This document shows, one piece after another, positions 1 to 8,293 of a DNA stretch of 64,000 nucleotides. The stretch spans positions 53,468 through 117,467 of the forward strand of contig CAKQDX010000004.1 in the NCBI GenBank assembly GCA_934229725.1, read 5' to 3'. This DNA comes from an uncultured Streptococcus sp. Lineage in GTDB: Bacteria > Bacillota > Bacilli > Lactobacillales > Streptococcaceae. The notes under the pieces were generated by a model. The model was not told the DNA's origin. It worked only from the letters and a program-made list of their open reading frames with translations, and did not search any database. The translations under genes and the position numbers were made by a program. The number at the start of each line of letters is the position of its first letter. Position 1 is the first letter of the stretch.

Positions 1-553
1 AATTCTTCTCTTTTGAACTACTTAGTAATTCTCCTGACTCTTTTAACTTTCTCTTAAATATAAACTGAGGTAAAATCATCAGAAAGGCTCCTACAGTAAA
101 AAGACTACCCACAATAATATTTTGGTTGAGCAGATAAATAACTGATACTAGAATAGAGGCACCCCACACTGGTGAGATAAGAAAAGATTGAAGAAACTCA
201 TGGTCTACGATTCCAAGATCTTGTGTCAAAAGTGAGCAAAGCTCAGAATCGGAGATGTTTTTAGGAAAGACAGCATGATTCTTTAAAATATTCCCTGATA
301 GTCTTACATTAAATACCCTAATAATAGAACGAAGCAGAATATTCTCTATATACATAAAAGCGTACACAGCCACCCAAAGAGAAATGCTCGACAATGTAAA
401 AACTATTAAATCCCGACTATTACCACTATCTAAATGACCTGCCATCTGGATAATTACAGGTATTACAATGCCCTGACAGGAATAAAGAAGTGCGAAAATG
501 ATATAAAGTACAATGTCCTTTTTAGGAAGTAGCTTAATAAATGTAATCATCAT
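1..553 (-). CDS. ABC exporter, N-terminal membrane domain (cut by window edge)
   Basis: The window edge cuts this gene. The visible part is about the first 184 residues, read leftwards from ATG at 553, with no stop codon down to base 1. The protein is hydrophobic, with probable membrane segments near residues 13-38, 50-72 and 130-165, and reads like the transmembrane domain of a type I ABC exporter. The ATP-binding domain would lie outside the window, so the family call rests on the membrane part only. There is no ribosome site directly before 553; the strong AAGGAGG lies further up and serves an 18-codon frame that overlaps this start, so translation may be coupled. The gene is divergent from the Rgg-type regulator at 683, which suggests regulator-controlled export of a peptide or drug (inference). 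Confidence 0.65.
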   Translation of the reverse strand, partial: MMITFIKLLPKKDIVLYIIFALLYSCQGIVIPVIIQMAGHLDSGNSRDLIVFTLSSISLWVAVYAFMYIENILLRSIIRVFNVRLSGNILKNHAVFPKNISDSELCSLLTQDLGIVDHEFLQSFLISPVWGASILVSVIYLLNQNIIVGSLFTVGAFLMILPQFIFKRKLKESGELLSSSKEKN

Positions 554-590
554 CGTGACACAGCAACTGATTTATTTTTTCAATAATCAT
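534..590 (-). CDS. 18-codon ORF with strong ribosome site, overlapping the ABC gene start
   Basis: A short frame reads MIIEKINQLLCHDDDYIY and then TAA. It has the best ribosome site in this intergenic region (AAGGAGGT, 7 bases before ATG), and its end overlaps the start of the ABC transporter frame by 20 bases. It could be a translated leader that couples ribosomes to the transporter gene, or a small peptide encoded between an exporter and an Rgg regulator. It lacks the hydrophobic stretch and C-terminal motif of known SHP pheromones, so a signalling role is not claimed. It could also be the relic of a different N-terminus after a frameshift. Confidence 0.4.
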   Translation of the reverse strand: MIIEKINQLLCHDDDYIY

Positions 591-633
591 TGCTTTTACC
601 TCCTTCAATTTGATACTATTATTTTAGTTTATT

Positions 634-650
634 AATAGTATTAAACTATT
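634..650. promoter_or_regulatory. Inverted repeat between rgg-like gene and divergent ABC gene
   Basis: Perfect arms AATAGT and ACTATT are separated by 5 bases, inside a very AT-rich 90-bp divergent region. A further ACTATT copy lies at about 615-620. The position, 33 bp upstream of the regulator start, fits an autoregulatory Rgg/MutR operator, but no experimentally defined box is matched. Confidence 0.35.
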
Positions 651-682
651 GAAATTTCGGAAATCCGATAAGGAAATTTTAT

Positions 683-1516
683 ATGGAACTAGGCCAAAAA
701 TTTAAGCAGATTCGAAAACAGAGAAAATATACTATTCAGAGACTCGCTCAAGTGGCTGGATCTGTAGCGAGTATTTCAGACTTTGAAAATAACAAAACAT
801 CGCTCTCAAATGAGACTCTTTTCAAACTTTTAAAACACTTGAGAGTCGAATATAATGAATTTTTTGGACAAGAATATCTTGTGGACGAAACCTACATAAA
901 ACTTGCTAATCTATACAATCAAGCCTCAAATAATTTAGATTTTGAAGCACTAGAGCAAGTCGCAGAAAAGTTTCGCATTTTAGGAGAAACTAATTATAGT
1001 GATTATCTGATTAGTCTTTGTATTAACTGTCAGATTTCAAAACTTCAAAACCAGTCAGTTAACCAAGATATTGCTACAGAACTTCAAAACTATTTCTTTT
1101 CGATTGATATTTGGACACTTCTGGATATTGATTTACTGGATATGGTAAAGGATATCTTCACAGAAGATGCACTAAAAATCTACATTAAAGAACTCCTCTC
1201 AATTCTCGGTAAAAATCCGAGAAATAATTTAGATAGAATCACTTTAGATGTTATTAGTCGTTGTATTTTCCAAATCATTCTTTACGGAAATCAAGAAGAT
1301 AGTAATTACTATCTAAACGAACTAAAAACTATTCAATTACCAGATTATTTCATGTTACAAAAACTCTATCTTAAAGAACTAGAAGCCGCATTCCTTTATA
1401 AATTTATCGATAAGAACATGGGAAAGACTATACATAAAGAGGTTCTCCACTACTTGGCTTTTATGGGAGATGACGATAATTTGAGAGAATGGGACCAAAC
1501 TTTCCGTCAATTATAG
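683..1516 (+). CDS. Rgg/GadR/MutR-family transcriptional regulator
   Basis: A 277-residue protein with an N-terminal XRE-type helix-turn-helix (about residues 6-60, including RLAQVAGSVASISDFENN) followed by a long all-helical region typical of the peptide-binding repeats of Rgg-like regulators. Family members bind DNA as dimers and usually respond to short exported and re-imported peptides. The ATG at 683 follows AAGGA at a normal distance. It lies divergent from an ABC exporter gene and 70 bp upstream of a MATE pump on the same strand, so both could be targets. Length is normal for the family (about 280-300). No SHP-type pheromone gene was found next to it, although a short overlapping ORF exists across the intergenic region. 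Family assignment is firm; ligand and targets are unknown. Confidence 0.85.
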   Translation: MELGQKFKQIRKQRKYTIQRLAQVAGSVASISDFENNKTSLSNETLFKLLKHLRVEYNEFFGQEYLVDETYIKLANLYNQASNNLDFEALEQVAEKFRILGETNYSDYLISLCINCQISKLQNQSVNQDIATELQNYFFSIDIWTLLDIDLLDMVKDIFTEDALKIYIKELLSILGKNPRNNLDRITLDVISRCIFQIILYGNQEDSNYYLNELKTIQLPDYFMLQKLYLKELEAAFLYKFIDKNMGKTIHKEVLHYLAFMGDDDNLREWDQTFRQL

Positions 1517-1586
1517 ACTTTATTGGATAACAGTTGTACAATGAAAATATAAATGTTCGAAAAATTAATTTAGAAAGGAAAACAGA

Positions 1587-2927
1587 ATGCACGAAACACA
1601 TTCTCTCCGTGAGCGATTTCTTGTTTTCTTCAAGATTTTTGTGCCCATACTGATTTATCAGTTTGCCAATTTCTCGGCAGCTTTTGTGGACACTACCATG
1701 ACTGGTCAATACGATGCCCTACACTTGGCGGGGGTAGCCATGGCAACGAGTTTATGGAGTCCTTTTTTCACCTTCTTAACAGGTATCGTATCTGCTCTAG
1801 TTCCGATTATTGGACACCATCTAGGAGCAGGGCGCAAGGATCGAGTGGCACCAGATTTCTATCAATTTCTTTATATGGCTTTGGGTCTATCACTAATCCT
1901 CTTTGCCCTTGTTTTTCTAGGGGCACCCCTGGTTTTGAATCATCTAGGTCTGGAACCTTTGGTCAGAAAGGTCGCACTTGGTTATCTACGCTTCCTGAGT
2001 CTTGGGATTATTCCCCTTCTACTCTTTAGCGTGGTTCGTTCCTTCCTTGATGCACTTGGCCTCACGCGCCTGTCCATGTACCTCATGCTTTTGCTTCTAC
2101 CTCTCAACGGTTTCTTCAATTTTCTCCTTATCTATGGCATTGCTGGTCTACCAGAGTTGGGAGGGGCCGGAGCAGGTCTGGGAACTTCATTAGCTTACTG
2201 GGCCCTTCTCCTCATTTCCATTGTGGTTATCAAAAAGCATCAGAAGGTTAAGCCCTACCACATCGAAAAGATACAACCTCTTGATAAAAGTGCTCTACTT
2301 GATGCCCTTAAACTAGGTCTCCCCATTGGTGGAACGGTCTTTGCAGAGGTTGCTATCTTCTCAGGTGTTGGTCTGGTTATGGCCAAGTATCCTTCCCTAG
2401 TCATTGCCAGTCACCAGGCAGCCATGAACTTCTCAAACCTCATGTATGCCTTTCCTCTTAGCATTTCCAGTGCTATGGCTATCATCATTTCCTACGAATT
2501 TGGGGCTAGACGCATGGATGCGGTTAAGAGTTACAGCAAGCTAGGACGGTTGACAGCCTTAGGATTCTCTATCTTTACCTTGATTTTTCTCTATTTCTTG
2601 CGCTATGATTTGGCAGAACTCTATGGCCATGAGCCTGACTTTTTGAGAATGACAGCCATTTTCATGACCTATAGCCTCTTCTTCCAAGTGGCGGATGTCT
2701 TTGCGGCTCCCCTTCAAGGAATTCTGCGTGGCTATAAGGACACCAAGGTCCCATTTTATCTCGGTGTCTTGGCTTACTGGGGTATCACCTTCCCAGTCGG
2801 CTTCCTGCTTGAAAAAGTTACTGAACTTGGTCCCTACAGTTACTGGATTGGCCTGATTGCCAGCCTTATCGTCAGTGGGCTCTGTTACCAATGGCGTCTA
2901 AATAAAATTGTAAAACGTTACGAATAA
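1587..2927 (+). CDS. MATE-family multidrug efflux transporter (NorM/DinF type)
   Basis: A 446-residue integral membrane protein with about 12 hydrophobic segments and the two-fold MATE arrangement. The N-terminal IYQFANFSAAFVDTTMTGQY segment and the later PLGGTVFAEVAIFSG-like segment occupy matching places in the two halves. MATE pumps export cationic drugs or metabolites using Na+ or H+ gradients across the cytoplasmic membrane. The start follows AGAAAGGAAAACAG, a standard ribosome site. The gene is 70 bp downstream of the Rgg-type regulator and has its own terminator. Substrate is unknown. Length matches the family. Confidence 0.88.
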   Translation: MHETHSLRERFLVFFKIFVPILIYQFANFSAAFVDTTMTGQYDALHLAGVAMATSLWSPFFTFLTGIVSALVPIIGHHLGAGRKDRVAPDFYQFLYMALGLSLILFALVFLGAPLVLNHLGLEPLVRKVALGYLRFLSLGIIPLLLFSVVRSFLDALGLTRLSMYLMLLLLPLNGFFNFLLIYGIAGLPELGGAGAGLGTSLAYWALLLISIVVIKKHQKVKPYHIEKIQPLDKSALLDALKLGLPIGGTVFAEVAIFSGVGLVMAKYPSLVIASHQAAMNFSNLMYAFPLSISSAMAIIISYEFGARRMDAVKSYSKLGRLTALGFSIFTLIFLYFLRYDLAELYGHEPDFLRMTAIFMTYSLFFQVADVFAAPLQGILRGYKDTKVPFYLGVLAYWGITFPVGFLLEKVTELGPYSYWIGLIASLIVSGLCYQWRLNKIVKRYE

Positions 2928-2944
2928 CAGTCTTGATATACCTG

Positions 2945-2970
2945 AAGCAGTCTCATCAGACTGCTTTTTC
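2945..2970 (+). terminator. Terminator of the MATE gene
   Basis: Stem AAGCAGTCT / AGACTGCTT with a 4-base loop, followed by TTTTT, 18 bp after the stop codon. Confidence 0.9.
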
Positions 2971-3107
2971 TCTGCTCAAATCTTGAAAACAAAGAAAAAG
3001 CCTCCTGCATATTGAAAACAGATGAACTGTTATCAATACACAGAAAGCTTTTTTATGAGTGATTCTTTAGATTCAGATGTTCCTAGAGCATTACCCAGAT
3101 GAACTTA

Positions 3108-3317
3108 TTAATGAAAACAAAGTTGTTTGATATGAAAAAAAGTGTCACAAAGTCCAGCAGGATCAACTAGGGCACCATAGATCATGACTAAACCACATAG
3201 TGCTAAGAAATGATAAAAATAAACGACTTTCTCTCCTGTTTTAGGGAGTAACAGAAAAGACCAAAACCATAAGCCACAAATCGCTACTAATATGATTATC
3301 TTATTGATGCATTCCAT
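3108..3317 (-). CDS. Small hydrophobic membrane protein, unknown
   Basis: A 69-residue frame with two probable membrane helices (about residues 5-24 and 32-52) joined by LPKTGEK. GGAG lies 8 bases before the ATG, which supports translation. I do not recognise the family. The loop resembles a sortase motif (LPKTG), but it sits between two helices and not before a C-terminal tail, so anchoring is not suggested. There is no operon partner: MATE converges from the left, and the next 600 bp to the right hold no convincing gene. It could be a real small protein or a decayed gene end. Confidence 0.45.
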   Translation of the reverse strand: MECINKIIILVAICGLWFWSFLLLPKTGEKVVYFYHFLALCGLVMIYGALVDPAGLCDTFFHIKQLCFH

Positions 3318-3339
3318 AACAATTTCTCCATCATAGAAG

Positions 3340-3919
3340 GTTTAGCACAATAAAATAGCCCAAAGGACTATCTGAATATTATCATAAAAACCTAACAAGT
3401 GCTGTCATATTTCCTTAAGGGAAATCTCGGGGATTTTGTCGCTAGTTTTGTTTGAGTAAGTTTAGACATATAATATCATAATTGGGAGGTTGGGGAAGAC
3501 TATTATTACACAAAGTACAATAATGTTTACAGACACCAAAACTAGTAATTATAGGGAAAACAAAGCCTTTACACTTGTTAGATTTCTCACTATTATAGTG
3601 TACTACTTTCTTGGTTTGATGTGTAAAACAATTTGGATAAAATTGTAAAAAAATGTAATGAAATGTCACTTTTTTGTCCTGAATGGTCATATCACATGAC
3701 ATGTTAGTTCTTGTAGCACATGAATTTTCCAACATTTAAACGCTCATTATTAAAAAGGCTGGCTCAAAAGAAACCAACCTCCTAAATAAAGTGTTCAAAA
3801 GCACTTAGCCATGATGATTTAATTGTCAGATAGAGCCCCAAGAGCAAGATAGACTAGAACTGTTTCAAATTCAGTGCTCTTGTCCTGTAACTCAGTTTAA
3901 ACTAGGCTTCCAACACTCA
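3340..3919. other. Intergenic stretch without a convincing gene
   Basis: About 580 AT-rich bases. A 97-codon minus-strand frame at 3442-3735 is present but is Cys/His/Asn-rich, lacks a family look and a ribosome site, and is rejected. An imperfect hairpin (AGGCTGG / CCAACCT) near 3759-3785 resembles streptococcal intergenic hairpin repeats, also seen at the right edge of the window. Nothing else is recognised. Confidence 0.5.
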
Positions 3920-4870
3920 TCAGTCCACCTGATCAAGCAAGTAAGCATAGCCTTCTTTTTCCATATCAGCCTTAGGGACAAATCGTGTTGCGGCACCATT
4001 GATACAATAACGCAAACCACCCTTATCGCTTGGACCATCTGGAAAGACATGCCCTAGATGAGAGTCCCCCGCACGACTACGTACCTCGATACGTTCCATA
4101 TTGTGAGAATGGTCTTCCTTGTAGTTTGCTACCTCAGGACTAATCGGACGGGAAAAGCTTGGCCAGCCACAGGCAGAATCAAACTTGTCCTTGGATGAAA
4201 AGAGAGGTTCACCAGTCACCACATCCACATAGATGCCCGGCTCAAATTGATTCCAAAGGGGACTCGTAAAGGCACGTTCCGTCCCATTTTCCTGAGTAAC
4301 CGCATAGGCTTCTGGGCTCAGACTTTTCTTAAGTTCCTCCTGATTTGGCTTGTGATAGACACTGGCATCAATGACTGGAGTTGAGGCTTGATTGACATTG
4401 ATATGGCAGTAGCCCTTAGGATGCTTCTTGAGATAATCCTGATGGTATTCCTCAGCAGGAATAAAGTGTCGCAAAGGCAACAACTCAACCGCTAAAGGCT
4501 GACCGTATTGTTCAGACATCTCTTGGAAAACTTGCTTGATGACTGGTAGGTCATTGTCATCCGTGTAATAAACACCTGTGCGATACTGAGTTCCCACATC
4601 ATTACCCTGTTTATTTTTGCTTAGAGGGTTGATGATACGGAAGTAATGTAGCAAAATCTCTCTCAATGACACTTGACTGGCATCATAAGTCACCTGAACA
4701 GTCTCAGCGTGTCCCGTCTGACCGATGAGCTCATAGCGAGTGGTCTCACTACGCCCATTAGCATAACCCGAAACAGCATCTAACACACCAGGAACACGTG
4801 AAAAATATTCCTCCACGCCCCAGAAACAGCCACCAGCAAGATAAATAGTATGTTGATTTAGCTTAGCCAT
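3920..4870 (-). CDS. msrAB: Peptide methionine sulfoxide reductase MsrA/MsrB fusion
   Basis: A 316-residue two-domain repair enzyme. The MsrA domain comes first, with its GCFWG motif (catalytic Cys about residue 15) and the EYHQDYL segment. The MsrB domain follows, with SACGWPSFSRP, SHLGHVFPDG and GLRYCIN (second catalytic Cys). Together they reduce the S and R forms of methionine sulfoxide in proteins, using thioredoxin. I place the start at ATG 4870, 8 bases after AAAGGAG; an in-frame GTG 18 bases earlier lies inside that ribosome site. There is no signal peptide, so the protein is cytoplasmic. It is a single gene just downstream of brnQ, separated by a terminator. Confidence 0.96.
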   Translation of the reverse strand: MAKLNQHTIYLAGGCFWGVEEYFSRVPGVLDAVSGYANGRSETTRYELIGQTGHAETVQVTYDASQVSLREILLHYFRIINPLSKNKQGNDVGTQYRTGVYYTDDNDLPVIKQVFQEMSEQYGQPLAVELLPLRHFIPAEEYHQDYLKKHPKGYCHINVNQASTPVIDASVYHKPNQEELKKSLSPEAYAVTQENGTERAFTSPLWNQFEPGIYVDVVTGEPLFSSKDKFDSACGWPSFSRPISPEVANYKEDHSHNMERIEVRSRAGDSHLGHVFPDGPSDKGGLRYCINGAATRFVPKADMEKEGYAYLLDQVD

Positions 4871-4960
4871 CTGTATAACTCCTTTCACAAGATAATCTTT
4901 CTCTACGCTTTAAGTGTAACGCTTTTCAGCAAATTTCGCACTTATGGTGACTTGGGGGAG

Positions 4961-4999
4961 AAAAAATCCCATCACATTGTGATAGGATTTTATTTTTAT
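4961..4999 (-). terminator. Terminator of brnQ (usable on both strands)
   Basis: Stem AAATCCCATCACA / TTGTGATAGGATTT with a T run on the minus strand (the AAAAAA at 4961-4966) directly after the brnQ stop; T-rich also on the plus strand. Confidence 0.85.
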
Positions 5000-6324
5000 T
5001 CCATTTCAAAGCTGTCGCTCTTGATTTTATCTGGTAAAACGAGAGACAGGAGGATGCACAAGATGGCTGGTATCAACCATGGCAAGGATGCTCCTGATAA
5101 TGGCAGGAAGTTAAAGAGGGCATTGAGTCCTGCAAGCTTGAACTGGCTTCCAAGAACGCTAAGCAAAGCAATCAGCGTGACTACAGCAACTGTCACTTGC
5201 ATACCAGGTTTTGACAAGGCCACAAACTTGTTGGCAATCACAATCATAACAATCGTGATGGTGATTGGGTAGAGAATTAAAAGCACTGGCACTGAGAAGG
5301 CAATGATATTGTTAAGACCCAAGTTGGCAATCGCAAAGCCAATCAAGGTAAATATAATGGCGTAAGCCTTGTAGGATACTTTCGGAAATGCCTTGTAGAA
5401 GAATTCTCCTGTCGCAATGATAAGTCCTGCGGTTGTTGTGAAACAAGTCACTGTCACCATGATAGCTAGGAAAATCTGAGCAGCTGGTCCAAAGATAGCT
5501 TGTGTGGCTTGTGACAAGACGCTAGCACCAATATTGGCATCTTTTGGTAGGTCTGCCACTTGGAGTGGGAAATGATTTCCCAAAAAGGCTAGTCCCAAAT
5601 ACAGAGCACCAAAGAGAAGCGTCACTACAAAACCAACGACCCAAATGGTTGAAATATACTCTTTCTTCGATTTAAAGCCCAGTTGATTAAGTGTGACCAC
5701 TGCCACTACACTGAAGGCCACAGAAGCTAAGGCATCCAAGGTGTTGTAACCTTCCAAGAATCCCTTACCAAAAGCAGAAGCCTGATAGGCTTGACTAGCC
5801 AGCTGAGGACTGTGTCCACCGTATTTAAACGCTCCTGCCACGATAACGATGACAATCATGATGGCAAAGATAGGTGTCAAGATACGTCCAATACTATCTA
5901 GGATCTTTGAAGGATTCATGGCAATCCAAAGTGCTAGAGCAAAGTAAATTACAGTAAAGACAAAGAGCCAAAGGTTAGTATGCCCACTGCCAATCAAAGG
6001 CGAGAAGCCAATCGAAAAGGCTGCTGCTGCCGTTCTAGGAATGGCAAAGAAAGGACCAATGGACAGATAAAGGACTGCCAAATAGGCTAGGGCAAATTTA
6101 GGCGAGATTTTTTGCGAAATCTCATGAATATACCCCTTAGGATTTAGGGTCCCGATAACCAGAGTTAGGATAGCAATACCAACACCTGATAGGACAAAGC
6201 CTGCAATGGCCGGCCAAAAATGACCTCCAGATTCAAAGCCTAGCTGAGGAGGAAAGGTTAGATTCCCCGCTCCAAAGAACATACCAAATAATAAGAGGGC
6301 TGTAAGGCCTCCTTTTTTTAACAT
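4996..6324 (-). CDS. brnQ: Branched-chain amino acid transport protein (LIVCS family)
   Basis: A 442-residue membrane protein with about 12 helices. The N-terminus (LLLFGMFFGAGNLTFPP) is the family hallmark. BrnQ proteins import leucine, isoleucine and valine with Na+ or H+. I choose ATG 6324 because GGAG lies 6 bases before it; the upstream in-frame ATG at 6336 overlaps the ribosome site and has none of its own. The gene is transcribed alone. A CodY-like sequence lies about 150 bp upstream (see the findings), which would fit the usual nutritional control of this family, but it is weak. Confidence 0.93.
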   Translation of the reverse strand: MLKKGGLTALLLFGMFFGAGNLTFPPQLGFESGGHFWPAIAGFVLSGVGIAILTLVIGTLNPKGYIHEISQKISPKFALAYLAVLYLSIGPFFAIPRTAAAAFSIGFSPLIGSGHTNLWLFVFTVIYFALALWIAMNPSKILDSIGRILTPIFAIMIVIVIVAGAFKYGGHSPQLASQAYQASAFGKGFLEGYNTLDALASVAFSVVAVVTLNQLGFKSKKEYISTIWVVGFVVTLLFGALYLGLAFLGNHFPLQVADLPKDANIGASVLSQATQAIFGPAAQIFLAIMVTVTCFTTTAGLIIATGEFFYKAFPKVSYKAYAIIFTLIGFAIANLGLNNIIAFSVPVLLILYPITITIVMIVIANKFVALSKPGMQVTVAVVTLIALLSVLGSQFKLAGLNALFNFLPLSGASLPWLIPAILCILLSLVLPDKIKSDSFEME

Positions 6325-6486
6325 AGGTAACTCCATATCTAAAACAAACAGGATAGTTGATAATGGCTATCTTATTTGTTGATTGATTAATAATAATATT
6401 CAGTATCTCATGCCACTGATGAAATTACAAGGCTTACAGCTTCATTTGGGAAGGTTTTCAAGATTAACAATATTCAGAAAAAGCTC

Positions 6487-6516
6487 AAAAAAAGACAAAT
6501 CCCCAAGGATTGTCTT
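6487..6516 (-). terminator. Terminator of manA
   Basis: Stem AAGACA..ATCC / GGAT..TGTCTT with one bulge, followed on the minus strand by a run of seven T. Confidence 0.8.
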
Positions 6517-6524
6517 AACTACTA

Positions 6525-7466
6525 TTATGGGTGACTGACAATGATTTCCAAATCACCACTAAGTGTCCACGAAGTCACATCACTTGGTAGAATGAAGTGA
6601 CTACCTTTGGCAATGTCGTAATCCTGTCCATCTACATGAAGGCTTCCTTGACCATCAAGTACACTAAACAAACTGTAATCAGCGGTCTTTTCAAAATCAG
6701 CCTTACCTGAGATTTCCCATTTATAAACGGCAAAGAAATCACTAGCGACTAAAAGCGTTGATTTGAGGTTATCTACTTTTGTTGTGACTGGGCGACTATT
6801 GGCAGGTTCTCCAATAGTAAGCACATCGATTGATTTTTCCAGATGGAGCTCACGTAAATTGCCTTGGTCATCTTTGCGGTCAAAATCATAGACACGGTAG
6901 GTCGTATCACTAGATTGTTGGGTTTCAAGAACCATGATTCCTGCGCCAATAGCATGCATGGTACCACTTGGAACATAGAAGAAATCGCCTGCTTTAACCG
7001 GAACCTTGGTCAAGAGGTTTTCCCAATCTTTGGCTTCAATTTGCTGACGCAATTCTTCTTTTGATTTGGCGTTATGACCATAAATGATTTCAGCACCTGG
7101 TTCAGCAGCGATGATATACCAACACTCTGTTTTACCAAGTTCACCTTCATGTTCAAGTCCGTAAGCATCATCTGGATGGACTTGCACACTGAGCCAATCA
7201 TTGGCATCCAAAATTTTCGTCAAAAGCGGAAAAACAGGTTCCTTTCGATTGCCAAACAACTCACGATGCTCTGCATAAAGCACATCCAAAGTTTGCCCAG
7301 CATAAGGACCATTTTTAATAGTAGACACACCATTTGGGTGAGCCGAGATAGCCCAATACTCTCCTACATGATCGCTTGGGATGTCATAGCCAAAGACATC
7401 ACGCAAATGCGTACCACCCCAGATTTTTTCTTGCATAACAGATTGTAAAAATAATGGTTCAGACAT
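6525..7466 (-). CDS. manA: Mannose-6-phosphate isomerase, class I
   Basis: A 313-residue cupin-type enzyme that interconverts mannose-6-phosphate and fructose-6-phosphate in the cytoplasm. Visible metal-site elements are QVHPDD (about residues 95-100), the Glu of GKTECWY (about 114) and the His of PSGTMHAIG (about 171). The start ATG 7466 follows AAGGAG. The short Gram-positive form of the enzyme (about 315 residues) is matched. It is monocistronic, with its own terminator and a 374-bp upstream gap. A LacI-like palindrome (TGGAACGGTTCCA) sits 75 bp upstream. Confidence 0.95.
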   Translation of the reverse strand: MSEPLFLQSVMQEKIWGGTHLRDVFGYDIPSDHVGEYWAISAHPNGVSTIKNGPYAGQTLDVLYAEHRELFGNRKEPVFPLLTKILDANDWLSVQVHPDDAYGLEHEGELGKTECWYIIAAEPGAEIIYGHNAKSKEELRQQIEAKDWENLLTKVPVKAGDFFYVPSGTMHAIGAGIMVLETQQSSDTTYRVYDFDRKDDQGNLRELHLEKSIDVLTIGEPANSRPVTTKVDNLKSTLLVASDFFAVYKWEISGKADFEKTADYSLFSVLDGQGSLHVDGQDYDIAKGSHFILPSDVTSWTLSGDLEIIVSHP

Positions 7467-7541
7467 AAAAACTCCTTAAATATGAATGAATAGACTCAAA
7501 ATCTCTGTTTTAACATAGATGATTACCCATATCATGATAAA

Positions 7542-7554
7542 TGGAACGGTTCCA
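7542..7554. promoter_or_regulatory. 13-bp palindrome upstream of manA
   Basis: TGGAAC-G-GTTCCA. It lies in the 374-bp divergent gap between manA and the DUF3290 gene, 75 bp before the manA start. The shape fits an operator for a LacI-type sugar regulator, but no specific regulator is matched. The rest of the gap is AT-rich with no other gene. Confidence 0.35.
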
Positions 7555-7781
7555 CTTTAAAGCAGATGTGCCAAAAATCACTTACAGCCAATAAGCTTCA
7601 TCGTCAGCAAATTACAGACAGATTTTGACGAGTAATTACCTCAATTATAAGCATAATTTGTGAAAATATCAACAAAGTCCTTTAAGAAATCATAAGTTTT
7701 TGGCTTAACGGCTGCAAGTCATTTCAATAGCAAATTTCCTTTAAGAATCCTACTCATTCCTTCATTTCCAGGATAGACTGA

Positions 7782-7810
7782 TTGAATTTTAGGACATTTT
7801 AACCTATAAT
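7782..7810 (+). promoter_or_regulatory. Promoter of the DUF3290-DUF421 operon
   Basis: TTGAAT and TATAAT separated by 17 bp, 30 bp before the DUF3290 start codon. Confidence 0.75.
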
Positions 7811-7840
7811 ACTAGAGATATTGTGAAAGGAAACCTATCA

Positions 7841-8293
7841 ATGAAATTCTATTCCTATGACTATGTGCTCAGTCAGATTAGCCAACAAAACTGGGTTATG
7901 GTTGCCATTGCTGCAGGACTTATTTTAGTGACCGGCGTATTTGCTTTTAAGGCCTTCAAAGAACGCCATGATACTAAGTTTCGTGAACTCTCTATCATTT
8001 CTATTTTAACCTTAGTTGCCGTGGTTCTAATTGCTATCAGTAATTTCCAAAGCAATCAATCAAACAATGACCAATTTAGAGCATCTCTTCGCTTTATCGA
8101 GGTTGTGTCTAAAAATCTCGACGTTGATAAGAGCAAGGTCTATGTCAATACTTCTACTACTACAGATGGTGCTATCCTCAAAGTTGGAAACAAGTACTAT
8201 CGTGCCATTGCAGGTTCAGAACCTGACAGCTACTTGCTAGAACAAATAAAACTTTACAAGTCTGATGTTGAACTCGTGGAGGTTAAAAAATGA
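7841..8293 (+). CDS. DUF3290 family membrane protein
   Basis: A 150-residue protein with two membrane helices near the N-terminus (about residues 17-37 and 49-67) and a soluble C-terminal domain of about 80 residues. It matches the DUF3290 pattern, which in lactic acid bacteria is usually encoded beside a DUF421 protein as here. The start is ATG 7841, preceded by AAAGGAA; an earlier in-frame GTG lies inside the ribosome site. Its stop overlaps the next start by 4 bases (ATGA), so the two are translationally coupled. Biochemical function is unknown. Confidence 0.85.
   Translation: MKFYSYDYVLSQISQQNWVMVAIAAGLILVTGVFAFKAFKERHDTKFRELSIISILTLVAVVLIAISNFQSNQSNNDQFRASLRFIEVVSKNLDVDKSKVYVNTSTTTDGAILKVGNKYYRAIAGSEPDSYLLEQIKLYKSDVELVEVKK

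Noticed and set aside
3260..3290. LPKTG sequence in the 69-residue protein as a sortase signal
   Set aside because: It lies between two membrane helices, not before a C-terminal hydrophobic span and basic tail.
3442..3735. 97-codon minus-strand frame
   Set aside because: Cys/His/Asn-rich, no ribosome site, no family-like segments; looks like open AT-rich intergenic sequence.
4952..5272. 106-codon plus-strand frame over the brnQ end
   Set aside because: Fully antisense to brnQ and its terminator, with no own promoter or family pattern.
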